A stretch of DNA of 64,000 nucleotides from Sphaerisporangium krabiense (lineage in GTDB: Bacteria; Actinomycetota; Actinomycetes; Streptosporangiales; Streptosporangiaceae), in assembly GCF_014200435.1 (NCBI RefSeq), contig NZ_JACHBR010000001.1, positions 1,364,001 through 1,428,000 of the forward strand, given 5' to 3'. Of the stretch, positions 8,669 to 20,362 are shown in pieces. A program made the position numbers and the translations under genes. The notes beneath the pieces were generated by a model. It saw only the letters and a list, made by a program, of their open reading frames with translations, made no database searches and had not been told where the DNA came from. Numbering within the stretch: the first letter of the stretch is position 1; each line of letters begins with the position of its first letter.

Positions 8669-10228
8669 CTAACGAACGAACAACGACTGCGCGGCCGAAT
8701 GCGCGAGGTCGAGCACCGGCTGCGGGAAGACCCCGAGGACTACGGTAGCCGCAGCGGCGAGCGTGACCACAGCCGCGGTGCCCATGCTCGGCAGCGCGAT
8801 CGTCGGACCCTCGGCGGCGGGCTCGTTGAAGAACATCAGGACGATGACGCGGACGTAGAAGAACGCCGCCATCGCCGATGTCACGACGCCGACGATGACC
8901 AGCGCCACGTTGCCGCTCGCCACGGCCGGGGCGAACACGGCGTACTTGCCGAAGAACCCGGACGTCAGCGGAATGCCGGCGAAGGCGAGCAGGAAGAGGG
9001 CGAAGATGCCCGCGAGCACGGGCGACCTCTTGCCGAGCCCGGCCCAGCGCGACAGGTGCCCGGCCTCGCCGCCGGCCTCGCGGATCATCGTGACGACCGC
9101 GAACGCGCCCACCGTGGCGAACCCGTAGGTCACCAGGTAGAACAGGATGCCCGACAGGGACGCCGCGTTCTGGGCCTCCTTGCCGGTGGACACCACGGCG
9201 ACCAGCAGGAAGCCGGTGTGCGCGATCGACGAGTAGGCCAGCATGCGCTTGATGTCGGTCTGGGTGATCGCGAGCACCGCACCGACGATCATGGTGAGGA
9301 TCGCCACGCCCCACAGCACCGGGGTCCACTCGGTGTCGAGGTTGCCGAGGGCCACCCAGAAGACGCGCAGCAGCGCGCCGAAGGCGGCGATCAGCGTGCC
9401 GGACGCCATGAGCGCGGTGATGGGCGTGGGCGCGCCCTGGTACACGTCGGGCTTCCACGCCTGGAACGGCGCCGCGCCGATCTTGAACAGCAGGCCGACG
9501 CCGATGGTCGCGACGCCCAGGAACAGCAGGGTGTCCTTGCCGCCGACCGTGGAGAGGGCCTTGTCGATCGCGGCGAGGTCCACCGACCCGGCGAAGCCGT
9601 ACAGCAGCGCGGTGCCGTACAGGAAGAACGCCGACGAGAAGGCGCCGAGCAGGAAGTATTTCATCGCCGCCTCCTGCGAGAGCAGGCGGCGACGGCGGGC
9701 GAGGCCGCACAGCAGGTACAGCGGCAGCGACATGACCTCGAGGGCCACGAACATGATCAGCAGGTCGTTCGAGGCGGGGAAGAGCATCATGCCGCCGACG
9801 GCGAACAGCACCAGCGGGTAGATCTCGGTGTGCGCGCCGCCCTCGGCGATCGCCTGGTCCTCCTCGGCGCTGCCGGGGACGGCGGCGGCCTGGGCGACGA
9901 ACTGGTCGTCGTCGTTGATCAGGAGGACCGAGACGATCGCCAGCAGCAGGATGGCGCCCCAGATGAACAGCGAGGGGCCGTCCACGGCGACCGCGCCCAT
10001 GGCGGCGGCGTGGCGCACGCCCTTCGTGCCCTGCCAGACGGTCAGCACGAAGGCGCCGACCATCGACAGGATCGTGATGGGCATCTGGATGGACTTGCGC
10101 AGATAGCGCGGCGCGAGGGCCTCGACGAGCACGCCGACGATCGCCGCCCCGAAGACGAGGAGCATCGGCGAGAGCTCCCCGTATTCGATCTTCGGCGCCT
10201 CGACGGCGGCAGCGGCGAGCGTGCTCAC
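8669..10228 (-). CDS. nuoN: NADH-quinone oxidoreductase subunit N
   Basis: This 519-residue protein is one of the three antiporter-like membrane subunits of complex I, with about 14 membrane segments. Visible signatures are IMFVALEVMSLPLYLLCGL with its key Glu, the lysine-containing GLLFKIGAAPFQAWKPDVYQGAP segment and TDIKRMLAYSSIAHTGF. It starts at GTG 10228, overlapping the nuoM stop as GTGA. An insertion of acidic residues (DDDQFVAQAAAVPGSAEEDQ region, ~95-120) lies in a loop. Confidence 0.95.
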   Translation of the reverse strand: MSTLAAAAVEAPKIEYGELSPMLLVFGAAIVGVLVEALAPRYLRKSIQMPITILSMVGAFVLTVWQGTKGVRHAAAMGAVAVDGPSLFIWGAILLLAIVSVLLINDDDQFVAQAAAVPGSAEEDQAIAEGGAHTEIYPLVLFAVGGMMLFPASNDLLIMFVALEVMSLPLYLLCGLARRRRLLSQEAAMKYFLLGAFSSAFFLYGTALLYGFAGSVDLAAIDKALSTVGGKDTLLFLGVATIGVGLLFKIGAAPFQAWKPDVYQGAPTPITALMASGTLIAAFGALLRVFWVALGNLDTEWTPVLWGVAILTMIVGAVLAITQTDIKRMLAYSSIAHTGFLLVAVVSTGKEAQNAASLSGILFYLVTYGFATVGAFAVVTMIREAGGEAGHLSRWAGLGKRSPVLAGIFALFLLAFAGIPLTSGFFGKYAVFAPAVASGNVALVIVGVVTSAMAAFFYVRVIVLMFFNEPAAEGPTIALPSMGTAAVVTLAAAATVVLGVFPQPVLDLAHSAAQSLFVR

Positions 10229-11754
10229 TGGCCTGCCCCCTTCTTTTCAGCGGTGACGGGTATGTCGGGGGTGAACTGCGGCGCGTGCACGGTGGTCAGG
10301 GTCTGGTGCACCGCGGGATTGACGATGTCCAGCAGCGGCTTGGGAAAGAACCCGAAGGCGATCAGCAGGGCGATGAGCGGGGCGACGACGACCTTCTCGC
10401 GCAGGTTCAGGTCGGGCAGCGCCTTGACGCTCTCCTTGGTCGGCCCGCCCATCATGCGCTGGTACATCCACAGGACGTAGACCGCGGCCAGCACCATGCC
10501 GAGGAGGGCGATGACGGCCGGGACCACGTGGTTCTCGAACGTCCCGATCAGGACGAGGAACTCACTGACGAACGTGGACAGGCCGGGCAGCGACAGCGAG
10601 GACAGGCCCGCGATCAGGAACGTGCCCGCCAGCACGGGGGCGACCTTCTGGACGCCTCCGTAGTCCGCGATGTACTGCGAACCCCTGCGGTGGATCAGGA
10701 ACCCGGCGATCAGGAACAGCGCGCCGGTCGAGAAGCCGTGGTTCACCATGTACAGCGTGGCGCCCGCGCCGGCGTCGGCCGACATGGCGAACACGCCCAT
10801 CGTGATGAAGCCGAAGTGCGAGATCGAGGTGTAGGCGATGAGCCGCTTCATGTCGGTCTGCCCGATGGCGACGATCGCGCCGTACACGATGCCGATGACG
10901 CTGAGCGTGATCACCAGCGGCGTGAAGAACTTCGCGGCGTCCGGGAACAGCTCCAGGCAGAAACGCAGCATGCCGTAGGTGCCGACCTTGTCCAGCACGC
11001 CGACCAGCAGGACGGCGGCTCCGGCGGGCGCCTGCGCGGCGGCGTCGGGCAGCCAGGTGTGGAACGGCCAGACCGGGGCCTTGACGGCGAAGGCGATGAA
11101 GAAGCCGAGGAACAGCCACTTCTGCGTGGTCGGGTCCTTGATCGCGCCGATCAGCTCGGGCTGCAGGAAGGTGCCCTTGTCGGCGACCGCGTAGAGCGCG
11201 ATCACCGCGACCAGCATGAGCAGGCCGCCGAACAGCGAGTACAGCAGGAACTTCACGGCCGCGTAGGACCGCTGGGCGCCGCCGTAGGACCCGATCATGA
11301 AGTACATCGGGATCAGCATCGCCTCGAAGAAGACGTAGAAGAGGAAGACGTCGGTCGCCGCGAAGACGCCGATCATCATCGCTTCCAGCACCAGGATCAG
11401 CGCGAAGTACGTCTTCACCGACCGCTTGGCCTCGGGCCGGTCGGCGTCGTGCCAGGAGGCCAGCACCACGATCGGCACCAGCACCACCGCGAGCGCGATC
11501 AGCAGCAGCGCGATGCCGTCGACGGCGACCGCGTAGCGGACCCCGAAGGCGGGGATCCAGTCGTGGACCTCGCTGAACTGGTCACGCGGCCCGGAGGGGT
11601 CGAACTGGGACGCCATGGCCAGCGTGAGCGCCAGCACGACGAGCGACACCACGAGCGTGAGCTGCTTGGCGAGTTTGTCGTTGCCCTTGGGCACCGCCGC
11701 GACCGCCAGCGCGCCCACCACGGGCACGCCCATCAATATCGAGAGCCAGGGCAT
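10225..11754 (-). CDS. nuoM: NADH-quinone oxidoreductase subunit M
   Basis: The true start is the ATG at 11752-11754 (MPWLSILMG), which overlaps the nuoL stop as ATGA; the frame stays open further upstream but that part is antisense-like noise over nuoL. The 509-residue protein is an antiporter-like complex I subunit with about 14 membrane segments. Conserved features include FYVFFEAMLIPMYFMIG (Glu in helix 5), VWPFHTWLPDAAAQAPAG and QTDMKRLIAYTSISHFGF. Confidence 0.95.
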   Translation of the reverse strand: MPWLSILMGVPVVGALAVAAVPKGNDKLAKQLTLVVSLVVLALTLAMASQFDPSGPRDQFSEVHDWIPAFGVRYAVAVDGIALLLIALAVVLVPIVVLASWHDADRPEAKRSVKTYFALILVLEAMMIGVFAATDVFLFYVFFEAMLIPMYFMIGSYGGAQRSYAAVKFLLYSLFGGLLMLVAVIALYAVADKGTFLQPELIGAIKDPTTQKWLFLGFFIAFAVKAPVWPFHTWLPDAAAQAPAGAAVLLVGVLDKVGTYGMLRFCLELFPDAAKFFTPLVITLSVIGIVYGAIVAIGQTDMKRLIAYTSISHFGFITMGVFAMSADAGAGATLYMVNHGFSTGALFLIAGFLIHRRGSQYIADYGGVQKVAPVLAGTFLIAGLSSLSLPGLSTFVSEFLVLIGTFENHVVPAVIALLGMVLAAVYVLWMYQRMMGGPTKESVKALPDLNLREKVVVAPLIALLIAFGFFPKPLLDIVNPAVHQTLTTVHAPQFTPDIPVTAEKKGAGQ

Positions 11755-13667
11755 CACAGGTTCCCTACGACGAACCATGCGCCGACCAGGAGGGCGGCGC
11801 CGAAGAAAATCGACAAGGCGTACGACCGGACGAAGCCGGTCTGGACCCGGCGCAGCCGGCCGGAGGTGCCGCCCACCAGCGCCGCGAGCCCGTTGACCAG
11901 GCCGTCGATGCCGCGGTTGTCGAAGAACACCGCGAGGCGCGTCAGCCACTGGCCCGGGCGCATGAACAGCGCCTCGTTCAGCGCGTCGCCGTACAGGTCA
12001 CGCCGGGCGAAGGTGGTGAGGAACGAGCCGCGCGGGGCGACGACCGGGACCTCGCCCTTGCCGTACTTGAGCCAGGCGTAGACGACGCCGACCGCGACCA
12101 GCGCCAGCGTCGCCAGGCCGGGGACGCTGAACGGGTGGAAGCTCGGCATCTCCTCGGGCCGCCCGACGGCGGGGGCCAGGAACTCCATGAAGCGGTTGCC
12201 CACGATGAGGAACGCGCCGGCGAAGACCGAGCCGATCGACAGCAGGATCAGCGGCCAGGTCATGACGGCGGGCGACTCGTGCGGGTGGGCGTCCTTCTCC
12301 CAGCGGGGCTTGCCGTGGAAGGTCATGAAGAACACGCGCGACATGTAGAAGCCCGTGATGCCCGCGCCGACCACGGCCAGCCAGCCGAAGATCGGGTTGG
12401 TGTGCTCCATCACGGTCTCGATGATGCCGTCCTTGGTCCAGTAGCCGGACAGCAGCGGGAAGCCGATGATCGCGAGGTAGCCGAGCCCGAAGGTCGCCCA
12501 GGTGATGCGCATCTTCGACGCGAGACCGCCGAACCGGCGCATGTCGACCTCGTCGTTCATGGCGTGCATGACCGACCCGGCGCCGAGGAACATCGACGCC
12601 TTGAAGAAGCCGTGCGCGATGAGGTGGGCGATGGCGAAGGCGTAGCCCACCGGGCCGAGGCCGGCGGCGAGCATCATGTAGCCGATCTGCGACATGGTCG
12701 AACCGGCCAGGGCCTTCTTGATGTCGTCCTTGGCGGTACCGATGATCGCACCGGCGAGCAACGTGGCGACGCCGACGATCGTGACGACCAGGGCCGCGGT
12801 GGGCGCCGCCTCGAAGATCGGGCCGGAGCGCACGACCAGGTAGACGCCCGCGGTGACCATGGTCGCCGCGTGGATGAGCGCGGAGACCGGGGTCGGGCCC
12901 TCCATGGCGTCCAGGAGCCAGGACTGCAGCGGGAGCTGGGCGGACTTGCCGCACGCGCCGAGCAGCAGTGCCAGGCCGATGAGGGTGAGCGTGCCCTCCT
13001 GGGCCTTGGAGGCGTTCTCCAGCACCGGGCCGAAGGCGATGGTGCCGAACGTCGTGAAGATGACGAAGATGCCGAGCGCGAGGCCCATGTCGCCGACGCG
13101 GTTGACGATGAACGCCTTCTTGGCCGCGGCGGCCGCCGTGGGCTTGTGCTGCCAGAACCCGATCAGCAGGTACGACGCCAGTCCGACGCCCTCCCAGCCG
13201 ATGTAGAGGCCGAGGTAGTTGTCGGCCAGGACCAGCAGCAGCATCGCCGCGACGAAGAGGTTCAGGTAGGCGAAGAACCGCCGCCGGTTCGGGTCGTGCG
13301 CCATGTAGCCGATCGAGTAGATGTGGATCAGCGACCCGACACCGGTGATCAGCAGGGCGAACGAGATCGACAACGGGTCCAGCAGCAGGCCCATGTCCAC
13401 GTGCAGCGAGCCGGACGGGAGGAACTGGTACAGCTCGACCGCGCGGCGGCGCTCGCCCTCGGCGTACCCGAGGATCTGGAAGAAGGCCAGCACGGCGACC
13501 ACGAACGACGCCAGTGACATGACGACGCCCAGGAGGTGGCCCCAGCGGTCGGTGCGCCGGCCTCCCAGCAGCAGGATCGCCGCGCCCAGCAGGGGCAGCG
13601 CGATCATGAGCCAGGAGGCGCCGATCACTCCGCCCGAGTGCTGGACGATCTTGGCAGCGGTTTCCAC
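11754..13667 (-). CDS. nuoL: NADH-quinone oxidoreductase subunit L
   Basis: This 637-residue protein is the distal antiporter-like subunit of complex I, with around 16 membrane segments and the long lateral helix region at its C-terminus. It shows [22 protein letters not shown] with the conserved Glu, [27 protein letters not shown] split across the proton channel helices, and the [18 protein letters not shown] motif. The start is GTG 13667, nine bases after the nuoK stop. Confidence 0.96.
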   Translation of the reverse strand: METAAKIVQHSGGVIGASWLMIALPLLGAAILLLGGRRTDRWGHLLGVVMSLASFVVAVLAFFQILGYAEGERRRAVELYQFLPSGSLHVDMGLLLDPLSISFALLITGVGSLIHIYSIGYMAHDPNRRRFFAYLNLFVAAMLLLVLADNYLGLYIGWEGVGLASYLLIGFWQHKPTAAAAAKKAFIVNRVGDMGLALGIFVIFTTFGTIAFGPVLENASKAQEGTLTLIGLALLLGACGKSAQLPLQSWLLDAMEGPTPVSALIHAATMVTAGVYLVVRSGPIFEAAPTAALVVTIVGVATLLAGAIIGTAKDDIKKALAGSTMSQIGYMMLAAGLGPVGYAFAIAHLIAHGFFKASMFLGAGSVMHAMNDEVDMRRFGGLASKMRITWATFGLGYLAIIGFPLLSGYWTKDGIIETVMEHTNPIFGWLAVVGAGITGFYMSRVFFMTFHGKPRWEKDAHPHESPAVMTWPLILLSIGSVFAGAFLIVGNRFMEFLAPAVGRPEEMPSFHPFSVPGLATLALVAVGVVYAWLKYGKGEVPVVAPRGSFLTTFARRDLYGDALNEALFMRPGQWLTRLAVFFDNRGIDGLVNGLAALVGGTSGRLRRVQTGFVRSYALSIFFGAALLVGAWFVVGNL

Positions 13668-13676
13668 GGCGACCTC

Positions 13677-13973
13677 TTAGTACTTCAGCAGGTTGGCGTC
13701 GTCCACCGACGCGGACCTGCGGGTTCGGAAGATCGTCACGATGATCGCCAGACCGACGACGACCTCCGCGGCGGCCACGATCATCACGAAGAACGCGATG
13801 ATCTGGCCCTGGAGGTTGCCGTGCTGGCGGGCGAAGGTGACGAAAGCCAGGTTGCAGGCGTTGAGCATGAGCTCCACGCACATGAACACCACGATGGCGT
13901 TGCGGCGCACCAGCACGCCGACCGCCCCGATGGCGAACAGCAGCGCGGAGAGCACGAGGTAGTGGGTGGTCAC
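13677..13973 (-). CDS. nuoK: NADH-quinone oxidoreductase subunit K
   Basis: This 98-residue protein has three membrane helices and the two buried glutamates typical of NuoK, in [13 protein letters not shown] and [12 protein letters not shown]. It belongs to the proton-pumping membrane arm next to NuoJ. Its start overlaps the nuoJ stop by four bases, showing translational coupling. Confidence 0.96.
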   Translation of the reverse strand: MTTHYLVLSALLFAIGAVGVLVRRNAIVVFMCVELMLNACNLAFVTFARQHGNLQGQIIAFFVMIVAAAEVVVGLAIIVTIFRTRRSASVDDANLLKY

Positions 13974-14803
13974 TTGCCTTCCTCCTCGGCGGGGGCGCGG
14001 CCCTCCGGCTCCTCGGCGACGGCCTGGACGACCTTGGGCTGCTCGGTGCCAGGGCCCTTGGCGACGTTCTTGAGCGCCTGGGCGAGCCGGGGGTTCTCCG
14101 GCAGGCGGCCGCGCTCGACGTCGTAGCGGGCGATGTAACGGTTGACCGACAGCTCCGAGACCGACCCGTCGGGCAGCAGCGCCGGCATGTCGATGGCGTT
14201 GTGCCGGGCGTAGGTGCCGGGTCCGGGCAGCGGGGTCGGGTGGTCACCGAGGAACCGCGCGCGGGCCAGGTCCTTCTGGGTGGGCTTGGGCGCGGTGCGC
14301 TCGCGGTGCGCCAGCACCATCGCGCCGAGCGCGGCGGTGATGAGCAGCGCGGAGGTGACCTCGAACGCGAAGACGTACCGCGTGAAGATCAGCGTCGCCA
14401 GGGTGGGGACGTTGCCGCCCTCGGCCTGGACGGCCCCGGACAGGCCCGCGGGCTGGCCGATCACCGCGTTGCCGATGCCCGCCGCCAGCAGGACGGCGAA
14501 GCCGAGGCCCGCGACGATGGCCCAGAACCGCTGGCCCTTGATCGTCTCTACCAGTGAGTCGGAGGAGTCGACGCCGACCAGCATGAGCACGAACAGGAAG
14601 AGCATCATGACCGCGCCGGTGTAGACGATGATCTGCACCACGGCGAGGAACGGGGCGTCCTGCACGGCGTAGAGAACCGCCAGCGAGAGCATCACCACGC
14701 CCAGCATGAGCGCGGAGTACACCGCCTTGCGGCTGAAGACGAGTCCGAACGCCGCGGCCACCGAGACGACCGCCAGCACCCAGAACGTGATGGTCTCACC
14801 CAT
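13970..14803 (-). CDS. nuoJ: NADH-quinone oxidoreductase subunit J
   Basis: The 277-residue protein has five membrane helices in its first ~165 residues, including the kinked third helix motif [22 protein letters not shown]. The remaining ~110 residues are a hydrophilic C-terminal tail rich in Pro, Glu and Arg, absent from the short enterobacterial NuoJ but common in actinobacteria. It overlaps nuoI by eight bases. Confidence 0.94.
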   Translation of the reverse strand: MGETITFWVLAVVSVAAAFGLVFSRKAVYSALMLGVVMLSLAVLYAVQDAPFLAVVQIIVYTGAVMMLFLFVLMLVGVDSSDSLVETIKGQRFWAIVAGLGFAVLLAAGIGNAVIGQPAGLSGAVQAEGGNVPTLATLIFTRYVFAFEVTSALLITAALGAMVLAHRERTAPKPTQKDLARARFLGDHPTPLPGPGTYARHNAIDMPALLPDGSVSELSVNRYIARYDVERGRLPENPRLAQALKNVAKGPGTEQPKVVQAVAEEPEGRAPAEEEGK

Positions 14804-15311
14804 TGCTACGGCCCAACCGGTAGTAGTCCTCTTCGGTGTCGCCGAGCCGCATCGGGTGCGGCGGCACCTCCATGCCGGGGCCGAGCGGCGCGAGCAGCAT
14901 CTCCTTGGTGTAGATGAGGCTCTCGCGGCTCGCGTCCGCGAGCTCGTACTCGTTGGTCATCGTGAGCGCGCGCGTGGGGCACGCCTCGATGCACAGGCCG
15001 CACAGGATGCACCGCAGGTAGTTGATCTGGTACGTCCTGCCGTACCGCTCACCCGGGGAGTACCGCTCCTCCTCGGTGTTGTCGGCGCCCTCCACGTAGA
15101 TCGCGTCCGCCGGGCACGCCCAGGCGCACAGCTCGCACCCGACGCACTTCTCCAGACCGTCCGGCCAGCGGTTCAGCTGGTGACGCCCGTGGAAGCGCGG
15201 CGCGGTCGGCCGCTTCTCCTCGGGGTAGTTCGTCGTCACCGGCTTCTTGAACATGTGGTGGAAGGTGACGCCGAACCCCTTCACGGGGTTCAGGAAATCA
15301 GTTAGTCCCAC
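14796..15311 (-). CDS. nuoI: NADH-quinone oxidoreductase subunit I
   Basis: This 171-residue ferredoxin-like subunit carries two complete 4Fe-4S motifs, [12 protein letters not shown] and [12 protein letters not shown], which bind clusters N6a and N6b linking the peripheral arm to NuoB. It starts at GTG 15311 and overlaps the end of nuoH by 14 bases. Confidence 0.96.
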   Translation of the reverse strand: MGLTDFLNPVKGFGVTFHHMFKKPVTTNYPEEKRPTAPRFHGRHQLNRWPDGLEKCVGCELCAWACPADAIYVEGADNTEEERYSPGERYGRTYQINYLRCILCGLCIEACPTRALTMTNEYELADASRESLIYTKEMLLAPLGPGMEVPPHPMRLGDTEEDYYRLGRSNG

Positions 15312-16650
15312 TGGGGACCTCCTTGCGTCCGTTGACGCCGTGGTAGTGCGGCAGGTCCAGCGCCGGGACGGGGAACCCGCCCGCCGTGGGCTCGTCGCGG
15401 AGCCGCTCGAACTCGGCCTGGGCCTCGGCGGCCCTGGCCTCTCTGCGACGCTGGGCGACCGTGTCGAAGCGGAAGTAGATCGCGAGGCAGCCGACGACGA
15501 CGAGCGCCGCGATCACCATCACGAGCGTCTTGTTCGCGCCCTCGATCTGGGTGGCCCGCACGGTGGCGACCACGAGGATCCATCCCAGGTTGAGCGGGAT
15601 GAGGATCTTCCAGCCGAACGCCATGAGCTGGTCGTAGCGGATACGTGGCAGCGAGGCCCGCACCCAGACGAAGAACCCGAACACCAGCACGAGCTTGAGG
15701 AAGAACCACAGCATCGGCCACCAGCCGGCGTTGGCGCCGTCCCACAGCGAGATCGGCCACGGCGCGCGCCAGCCGCCGAGGAACAGGGTGATGCACAGGC
15801 CCGAGACGGTGAAGATGTTGACGTACTCGGCCAGCATGAACATCGCGAACTTCAGCGACGAGGAGTACTCGGTGTGGAAGCCGCCGACCAGCTCGCCCTC
15901 GCCCTCAGGGAGGTCGAACGGCACGCGGTTGGTCTCGCCGAGCATCGTGATCACGTAGATCAGGAACGACGGGATCAGCAGGATCGCGTACCAGGACGGC
16001 AGCGGGATGTCGAGCGAGCCGAGGTGCCAGGTCGCGCCGGAGGCCTGCTTGGCGACGATCTCGGACGTGGACAGCGTGCCCGCGAACAGGAACACCGCCA
16101 CGAACGACAGGCCCATGGCGATCTCGTAGGAGATCACCTGGGCCGTGGAGCGCAGGCCGCCCAGCACCGCGTACGGCGAGCGCGAGCCCCAGCCGGCGAG
16201 CACGACGCCGTACACGCCGATCGAGGCCATCGCCAGCACCACCAGCACCGCGACCGGGAGGTCGGTGAGCTGGAGGGGCGTGCGGTGGCCGAACATCGAC
16301 ACGACCGGCCCGAACGGGATGATCGAGTACGACAGGAAGGCCGGCACCGCGATGATGACCGGGGCGAGGATGTAGACGACCTTGTCGACCGTCCGCGGGA
16401 GGATGTCCTCCTTGAGCCCCATCTTCAGGCCGTCGGCCACCGACTGCAGCAGGCCGAACTTGCCCGCGCGGTTGGGGCCGTAGCGGTGCTGCATGCGCGA
16501 GATGAGCTTGCGCTCGGTCCACACGCCGAACAGCACGCCGAGCATCAGGAAGACGAAGATGAACACGGCCTTGATGATGGAGATCCACAAGGGATCCTTG
16601 CCGAAGTCGGCGAGGGTCGGCCCCGCCGGGTCGGCGAGAAGAGCTCTCAT
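15298..16650 (-). CDS. nuoH: NADH-quinone oxidoreductase subunit H
   Basis: The 450-residue membrane subunit joins the two arms of complex I and lines the quinone site. It has about eight or nine membrane helices; recognisable signatures are [12 protein letters not shown] near the N-terminus, [20 protein letters not shown], and [23 protein letters not shown] with conserved acidic residues. The ~60-residue C-terminal hydrophilic tail is longer than in E. coli. Its start overlaps the nuoG stop as ATGA. Confidence 0.96.
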   Translation of the reverse strand: MRALLADPAGPTLADFGKDPLWISIIKAVFIFVFLMLGVLFGVWTERKLISRMQHRYGPNRAGKFGLLQSVADGLKMGLKEDILPRTVDKVVYILAPVIIAVPAFLSYSIIPFGPVVSMFGHRTPLQLTDLPVAVLVVLAMASIGVYGVVLAGWGSRSPYAVLGGLRSTAQVISYEIAMGLSFVAVFLFAGTLSTSEIVAKQASGATWHLGSLDIPLPSWYAILLIPSFLIYVITMLGETNRVPFDLPEGEGELVGGFHTEYSSSLKFAMFMLAEYVNIFTVSGLCITLFLGGWRAPWPISLWDGANAGWWPMLWFFLKLVLVFGFFVWVRASLPRIRYDQLMAFGWKILIPLNLGWILVVATVRATQIEGANKTLVMVIAALVVVGCLAIYFRFDTVAQRRREARAAEAQAEFERLRDEPTAGGFPVPALDLPHYHGVNGRKEVPSGTN

Positions 16651-19076
16651 GACTCGCTCCCGATCTTGACGACGTCGCCGGCCACGGCCCGCAGGTCACG
16701 GGTGACCGAGCAGCCCGCCGAGTGCGCCGGCACCCAGACCACGCGGTCGGGAAGGTCGGCCACCCGGACGGGCAGCGTGACCGAGCCGCCCTCCGTGGTG
16801 ATGGTGACCTTACCGCCGTCGAGGGCTCCGATCTCGGCCGCCGTGGACTCCGACACCAGCGCTTCCACCGCGCGTGCCGTCCCGGCCAGGAACGGTTCGC
16901 CGTCCTGCATGCGGCCGGAGTCGAGCAGCAGGCGCCAGGTCGCCAGCAGGGCCTCGCCGGCGCGCGGGGCGCGCGCCGTGCCGCCGGTGACGGCGGGCCC
17001 GTTCGGCCGGGGCCCGCGCCAGGCGCCGAGCGCGGCGAGCTCGCGCCGGGCGGCGGCGGGGTCGGGCAGGCCGAGGTGCACGTCCATGTGGTCGGCGATG
17101 GCGGCGATCGCGCGCAGGTCGCTCAGCACGCCGGGGACCTCGATGGCCCGCTCGAACGAGCGGCCGCGGCCCTCCCAGTCGACGAACGTGCCGCCCTTCT
17201 CCGACGTGGCGGCGATGGGCAGCACGACGTCGGCGCGGTCGGTGACGGCGCCGGCCCGCATCTCCAGCGAGACGATGAACGGGGTGTTCTCCAGGGCCGC
17301 GAGCGCGGCCTCGGGGTCGGGCAGGTCGTAGGGGTCCACGCCGCCGACGACCAGCGCCTCCAGCTCGCCGTCCAGGGCCGCGGCCAGGATGCCGGAGGTG
17401 TCGCGCCCGGCGGCCTCGGGCAGGCCCGAGACGTTCCAGACGCGGGCGACCTCGGCGCGGGCCGTGGCGTCCGCGGCGGGGCGCCCGATCGGCAGCAGGT
17501 TCGGCAGGGCGCCGGCCTCGACCGCGCCGCGCTCGCCGGCCCTGCGGGGCACCCAGGCGAGCCGGGCGCCGGAGCCGGCGGCCAGCCGGAGGACGGCGGA
17601 CAGGGCGCCGCGCGAGGTGGCGAGGCGCTCGCCCACGAGGATGACCGCGCCGGGCAGCCGCAGCGCCTCGGCCGCGGGGGTCGCGCCGGAGACCAGGTCG
17701 CCGAGGGCCTCGGCCTCCGCGCCGGGCAGCGTGCGCAGCAGCGTGCCGCCCATCTTGGCGAGGCTCGGCGTGGCGAACGGGGCCAGCGAGAAGACCCGCA
17801 GACCGTGCTTGCGCCACGCCTTGCGCAGGCGCAGGAAGACGATCGGCGACTCCTCCTCGGGCTCGAACCCGGCCAGGAGCACGGCGGGAGCCTTCTCCAG
17901 GTCGGCGTAGGAGACCTCGATGCCCTTGCCGGCGACGGCGTGGGCCAGGAAGGCGGCCTCCTCCTCGGAGGCGGGGCGGGCGCGGAAGTCGATGTCGTTG
18001 GTGGCCAGGGCGGTGCGGGCGAACTTGGAGTAGGCGTAGGCGTCCTCCACGGTCACCCGGCCGCCGACCAGCACGCCGGCCCTGCCGCGCGCCCGCGCGA
18101 GCCCCTCGGCGGCGGCGGTGAGGGCCTCGGGCCAGGACGCCGGCCGCAGGTAGCCCTCCTCGTCGCGGACCAGCGGGGTGCGCAGACGGTCGGGCTGGGT
18201 GGCGTAGGAGAAGGCCCAGCGGCCCTTGTCGCAGTTCCACTCCTCGTTGACCTGCGGGTCGTCGCCGGCGAGGCGGCGGGTGACCTTGCCGCGCCGGTGG
18301 TCGGTGCGCAGGGCGCAGCCGCTGGCGCAGTGCTCACAGGCGCTCGGGGTGGAGACCAGGTCGAACGGCCGGGCGCGGAAGCGGTAGGCGGCGCCGGTGA
18401 GCGCGCCGACCGGGCAGATCTGGACGGTGTTGCCCGAGTAGTAGGACTGCAGCGGCTCGCCGTCGGCGACGCCGACCTGCTCGGCGGCGCCGCGCTCGAA
18501 GAAGTCGATCAGCGGGTCGCCGGCGATCTCATCGGAGAAGCGGATGCAGCGGGCGCACTGGACGCAGCGCTCGCGGTCGAGCAGCACCTCGCTGGACAGC
18601 GCGATCGGCTTCTCGAAGGTACGCTTGGCCTCCTCGAACCGGGACTCCCCCTGGCCGTTGGACATGGCCTGGTTCTGCAGAGGGCACTCGCCGCCCTTGT
18701 CGCAGACCGGACAGTCCAGCGGGTGGTTGAGCAGCAGCATCTCCATGACCCCGCGCTGGGCCTTCTCGGCGACCGGCGAGGTGAGCTGCGTCTGCACGAC
18801 CATGCCGTCGGCGACCTCGATGGCGCACGACGGCTGCGGCTTCGGGAAGCCCCTGCCGTTGCCGGCGTCGGTGATCTCCACCAGGCACTGACGGCAGTTG
18901 GCGGCCGGCGCGAGCAGCGGGTGGTCGCAGAACCTCGGGATCTGGACGCCCAGCATCTCGGCCGCCCGGATGATCAGCGTTCCCTTCGGGACGCTGACCT
19001 GGAAGCCGTCAATGGTGAGGGTGACCATGTCGACCGGCTGATCGACCGATCCCGCCGAGGGTGTCTGTACTGTCAT
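16647..19076 (-). CDS. nuoG: NADH-quinone oxidoreductase subunit G
   Basis: The 809-residue peripheral-arm subunit begins with a 2Fe-2S ferredoxin domain ([18 protein letters not shown]), followed by the His-Cys3 cluster site [17 protein letters not shown] and the 4Fe-4S ligands CVQCARC. A further Cx2Cx3Cx27C set (CEHCASGC to WNCDKG, about residues 247-282) matches the off-pathway N7 cluster. The rest is a molybdopterin-oxidoreductase-like domain without cofactor function in complex I. It lies between nuoF and nuoH with 4-base overlaps on both sides. Confidence 0.96.
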   Translation of the reverse strand: MTVQTPSAGSVDQPVDMVTLTIDGFQVSVPKGTLIIRAAEMLGVQIPRFCDHPLLAPAANCRQCLVEITDAGNGRGFPKPQPSCAIEVADGMVVQTQLTSPVAEKAQRGVMEMLLLNHPLDCPVCDKGGECPLQNQAMSNGQGESRFEEAKRTFEKPIALSSEVLLDRERCVQCARCIRFSDEIAGDPLIDFFERGAAEQVGVADGEPLQSYYSGNTVQICPVGALTGAAYRFRARPFDLVSTPSACEHCASGCALRTDHRRGKVTRRLAGDDPQVNEEWNCDKGRWAFSYATQPDRLRTPLVRDEEGYLRPASWPEALTAAAEGLARARGRAGVLVGGRVTVEDAYAYSKFARTALATNDIDFRARPASEEEAAFLAHAVAGKGIEVSYADLEKAPAVLLAGFEPEEESPIVFLRLRKAWRKHGLRVFSLAPFATPSLAKMGGTLLRTLPGAEAEALGDLVSGATPAAEALRLPGAVILVGERLATSRGALSAVLRLAAGSGARLAWVPRRAGERGAVEAGALPNLLPIGRPAADATARAEVARVWNVSGLPEAAGRDTSGILAAALDGELEALVVGGVDPYDLPDPEAALAALENTPFIVSLEMRAGAVTDRADVVLPIAATSEKGGTFVDWEGRGRSFERAIEVPGVLSDLRAIAAIADHMDVHLGLPDPAAARRELAALGAWRGPRPNGPAVTGGTARAPRAGEALLATWRLLLDSGRMQDGEPFLAGTARAVEALVSESTAAEIGALDGGKVTITTEGGSVTLPVRVADLPDRVVWVPAHSAGCSVTRDLRAVAGDVVKIGSES

Positions 19077-20362
19077 GCCTTACCCCACACAGTTGACGCG
19101 GCGTGATCGAACGGGCAGCCGCCGATCTCGAAGTGCTTGAGGTACTCGTCGCGGAAGTGCTTCACCGACGAATGGATGGGGCTGGTGGCGCCGTCGCCGA
19201 GCGCGCAGAACGACCGGCCGAGGATGTTGTCCGCGATGTCGGTGATCGTGGCGAGATCGTCCTCGGTGCCCTGTCCCTTCTCCAGCCGCCTGAGCACCTG
19301 CTTGAGCCAGTAGGTGCCCTCGCGGCAGGGGGTGCACTTGCCGCAGGACTCGTGGGCGTAGAACTCGGTCCAGCGCAGGACGGCCCGGACGACGCAGGTG
19401 GTCTCGTCGAAGATCTGCAGCGCGCGGGTGCCGAGCATGGAGCCCTTGGCGCCGACCGACTCGAAGTCGAGCGGGACGTCCAGGTGCTCGTCGGTGAAGA
19501 TCGGCGTCGAGGAGCCGCCGGGCGTCCAGAACTTCAGGCGGTGCCCGGCGCGGATGCCGCCCGCCATGTCGAGCAGCTCGCGCAGGGTGATGCCGAGGGG
19601 GGCCTCGTACTGCCCGGGGCGGGTGACGTGGCCGCTCAGCGAGAAGATGCCGAAGCCCTTGGACTTCTCGGTGCCCATCGCGGCGAACCAGTCGGCGCCG
19701 TTGGCGATGATGCTGGGAACGCTGGCGATCGATTCGACGTTGTTCACGACGGTGGGACACGCGTACAGGCCCGCCACGGCGGGGAAGGGAGGCTTGAGGC
19801 GAGGTTGACCTCTGTAGCCCTCCAGCGAGTCCAGCAGCGCCGTCTCCTCGCCGCAGATGTAGGCGCCGGCGCCGCTGTGCACGACCACGTCGAGGTCGTA
19901 GCCGGAGCCGAAGATGTCGGCGCCCAGGTAGCCCTTCTCGTAGGCCTCCCGGACGGCCGCCTGCACCCGGCGGATGACGTGCAGCACCTCGCCCCGCACG
20001 TAGATGAAGGCGTGGCTGGCGCGGATCGCGTACGCCGTGATGATGACGCCTTCCACCAGCGCGTGGGGGTTGGCCATCATGAGCGGGATGTCCTTGCAGG
20101 TCCCCGGCTCGGACTCGTCGGCGTTGACGACCAGGTAGTGCGCCTTGCCGTCGCCCTGGGGGATGAAGCCCCACTTCATGCCGGTCGGGAAGCCGGCGCC
20201 GCCGCGCCCGCGCAGGCCCGAGTCCTTGACGGCCTTGATGATGGCGTCGGGGTCCATGCCGACGGCCTTCTTGGCGGACTCGTACGGGCCGTAGCCGTCG
20301 ACGGTGAAGGCGTCGGCGCGGTCCCAGTTGGCCGTGAGGACCGGCGTCAGGGTGGTGCTCAT
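19073..20362 (-). CDS. nuoF: NADH-quinone oxidoreductase subunit F
   Basis: The 429-residue subunit binds NADH, FMN and the N3 4Fe-4S cluster and is the electron entry point of complex I. The Gly-rich [16 protein letters not shown] motif binds the nucleotide and flavin, [16 protein letters not shown] is the family signature, and [12 protein letters not shown] together with a downstream Cys (RSFCALGD) supplies the cluster ligands. The start overlaps the nuoE stop by four bases. Confidence 0.97.
   Translation of the reverse strand: MSTTLTPVLTANWDRADAFTVDGYGPYESAKKAVGMDPDAIIKAVKDSGLRGRGGAGFPTGMKWGFIPQGDGKAHYLVVNADESEPGTCKDIPLMMANPHALVEGVIITAYAIRASHAFIYVRGEVLHVIRRVQAAVREAYEKGYLGADIFGSGYDLDVVVHSGAGAYICGEETALLDSLEGYRGQPRLKPPFPAVAGLYACPTVVNNVESIASVPSIIANGADWFAAMGTEKSKGFGIFSLSGHVTRPGQYEAPLGITLRELLDMAGGIRAGHRLKFWTPGGSSTPIFTDEHLDVPLDFESVGAKGSMLGTRALQIFDETTCVVRAVLRWTEFYAHESCGKCTPCREGTYWLKQVLRRLEKGQGTEDDLATITDIADNILGRSFCALGDGATSPIHSSVKHFRDEYLKHFEIGGCPFDHAASTVWGKA

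Noticed and set aside
8399..10480. Long plus-strand frame antisense to nuoN/nuoM
   Set aside because: The translation is rich in Asp, His, Arg, Gln and Gly with no fold signature; it mirrors conserved nuo genes in a GC-rich genome, where antisense frames stay open by codon bias.
10285..12081. 598-codon plus-strand frame opposite nuoM/nuoL
   Set aside because: Same compositional shadow; opposite strand carries complete, conserved subunits with overlapping stops and starts.
15247..17331. 694-codon plus-strand frame opposite nuoH/nuoG
   Set aside because: Low-complexity charged product, no ribosome site, antisense to conserved genes.
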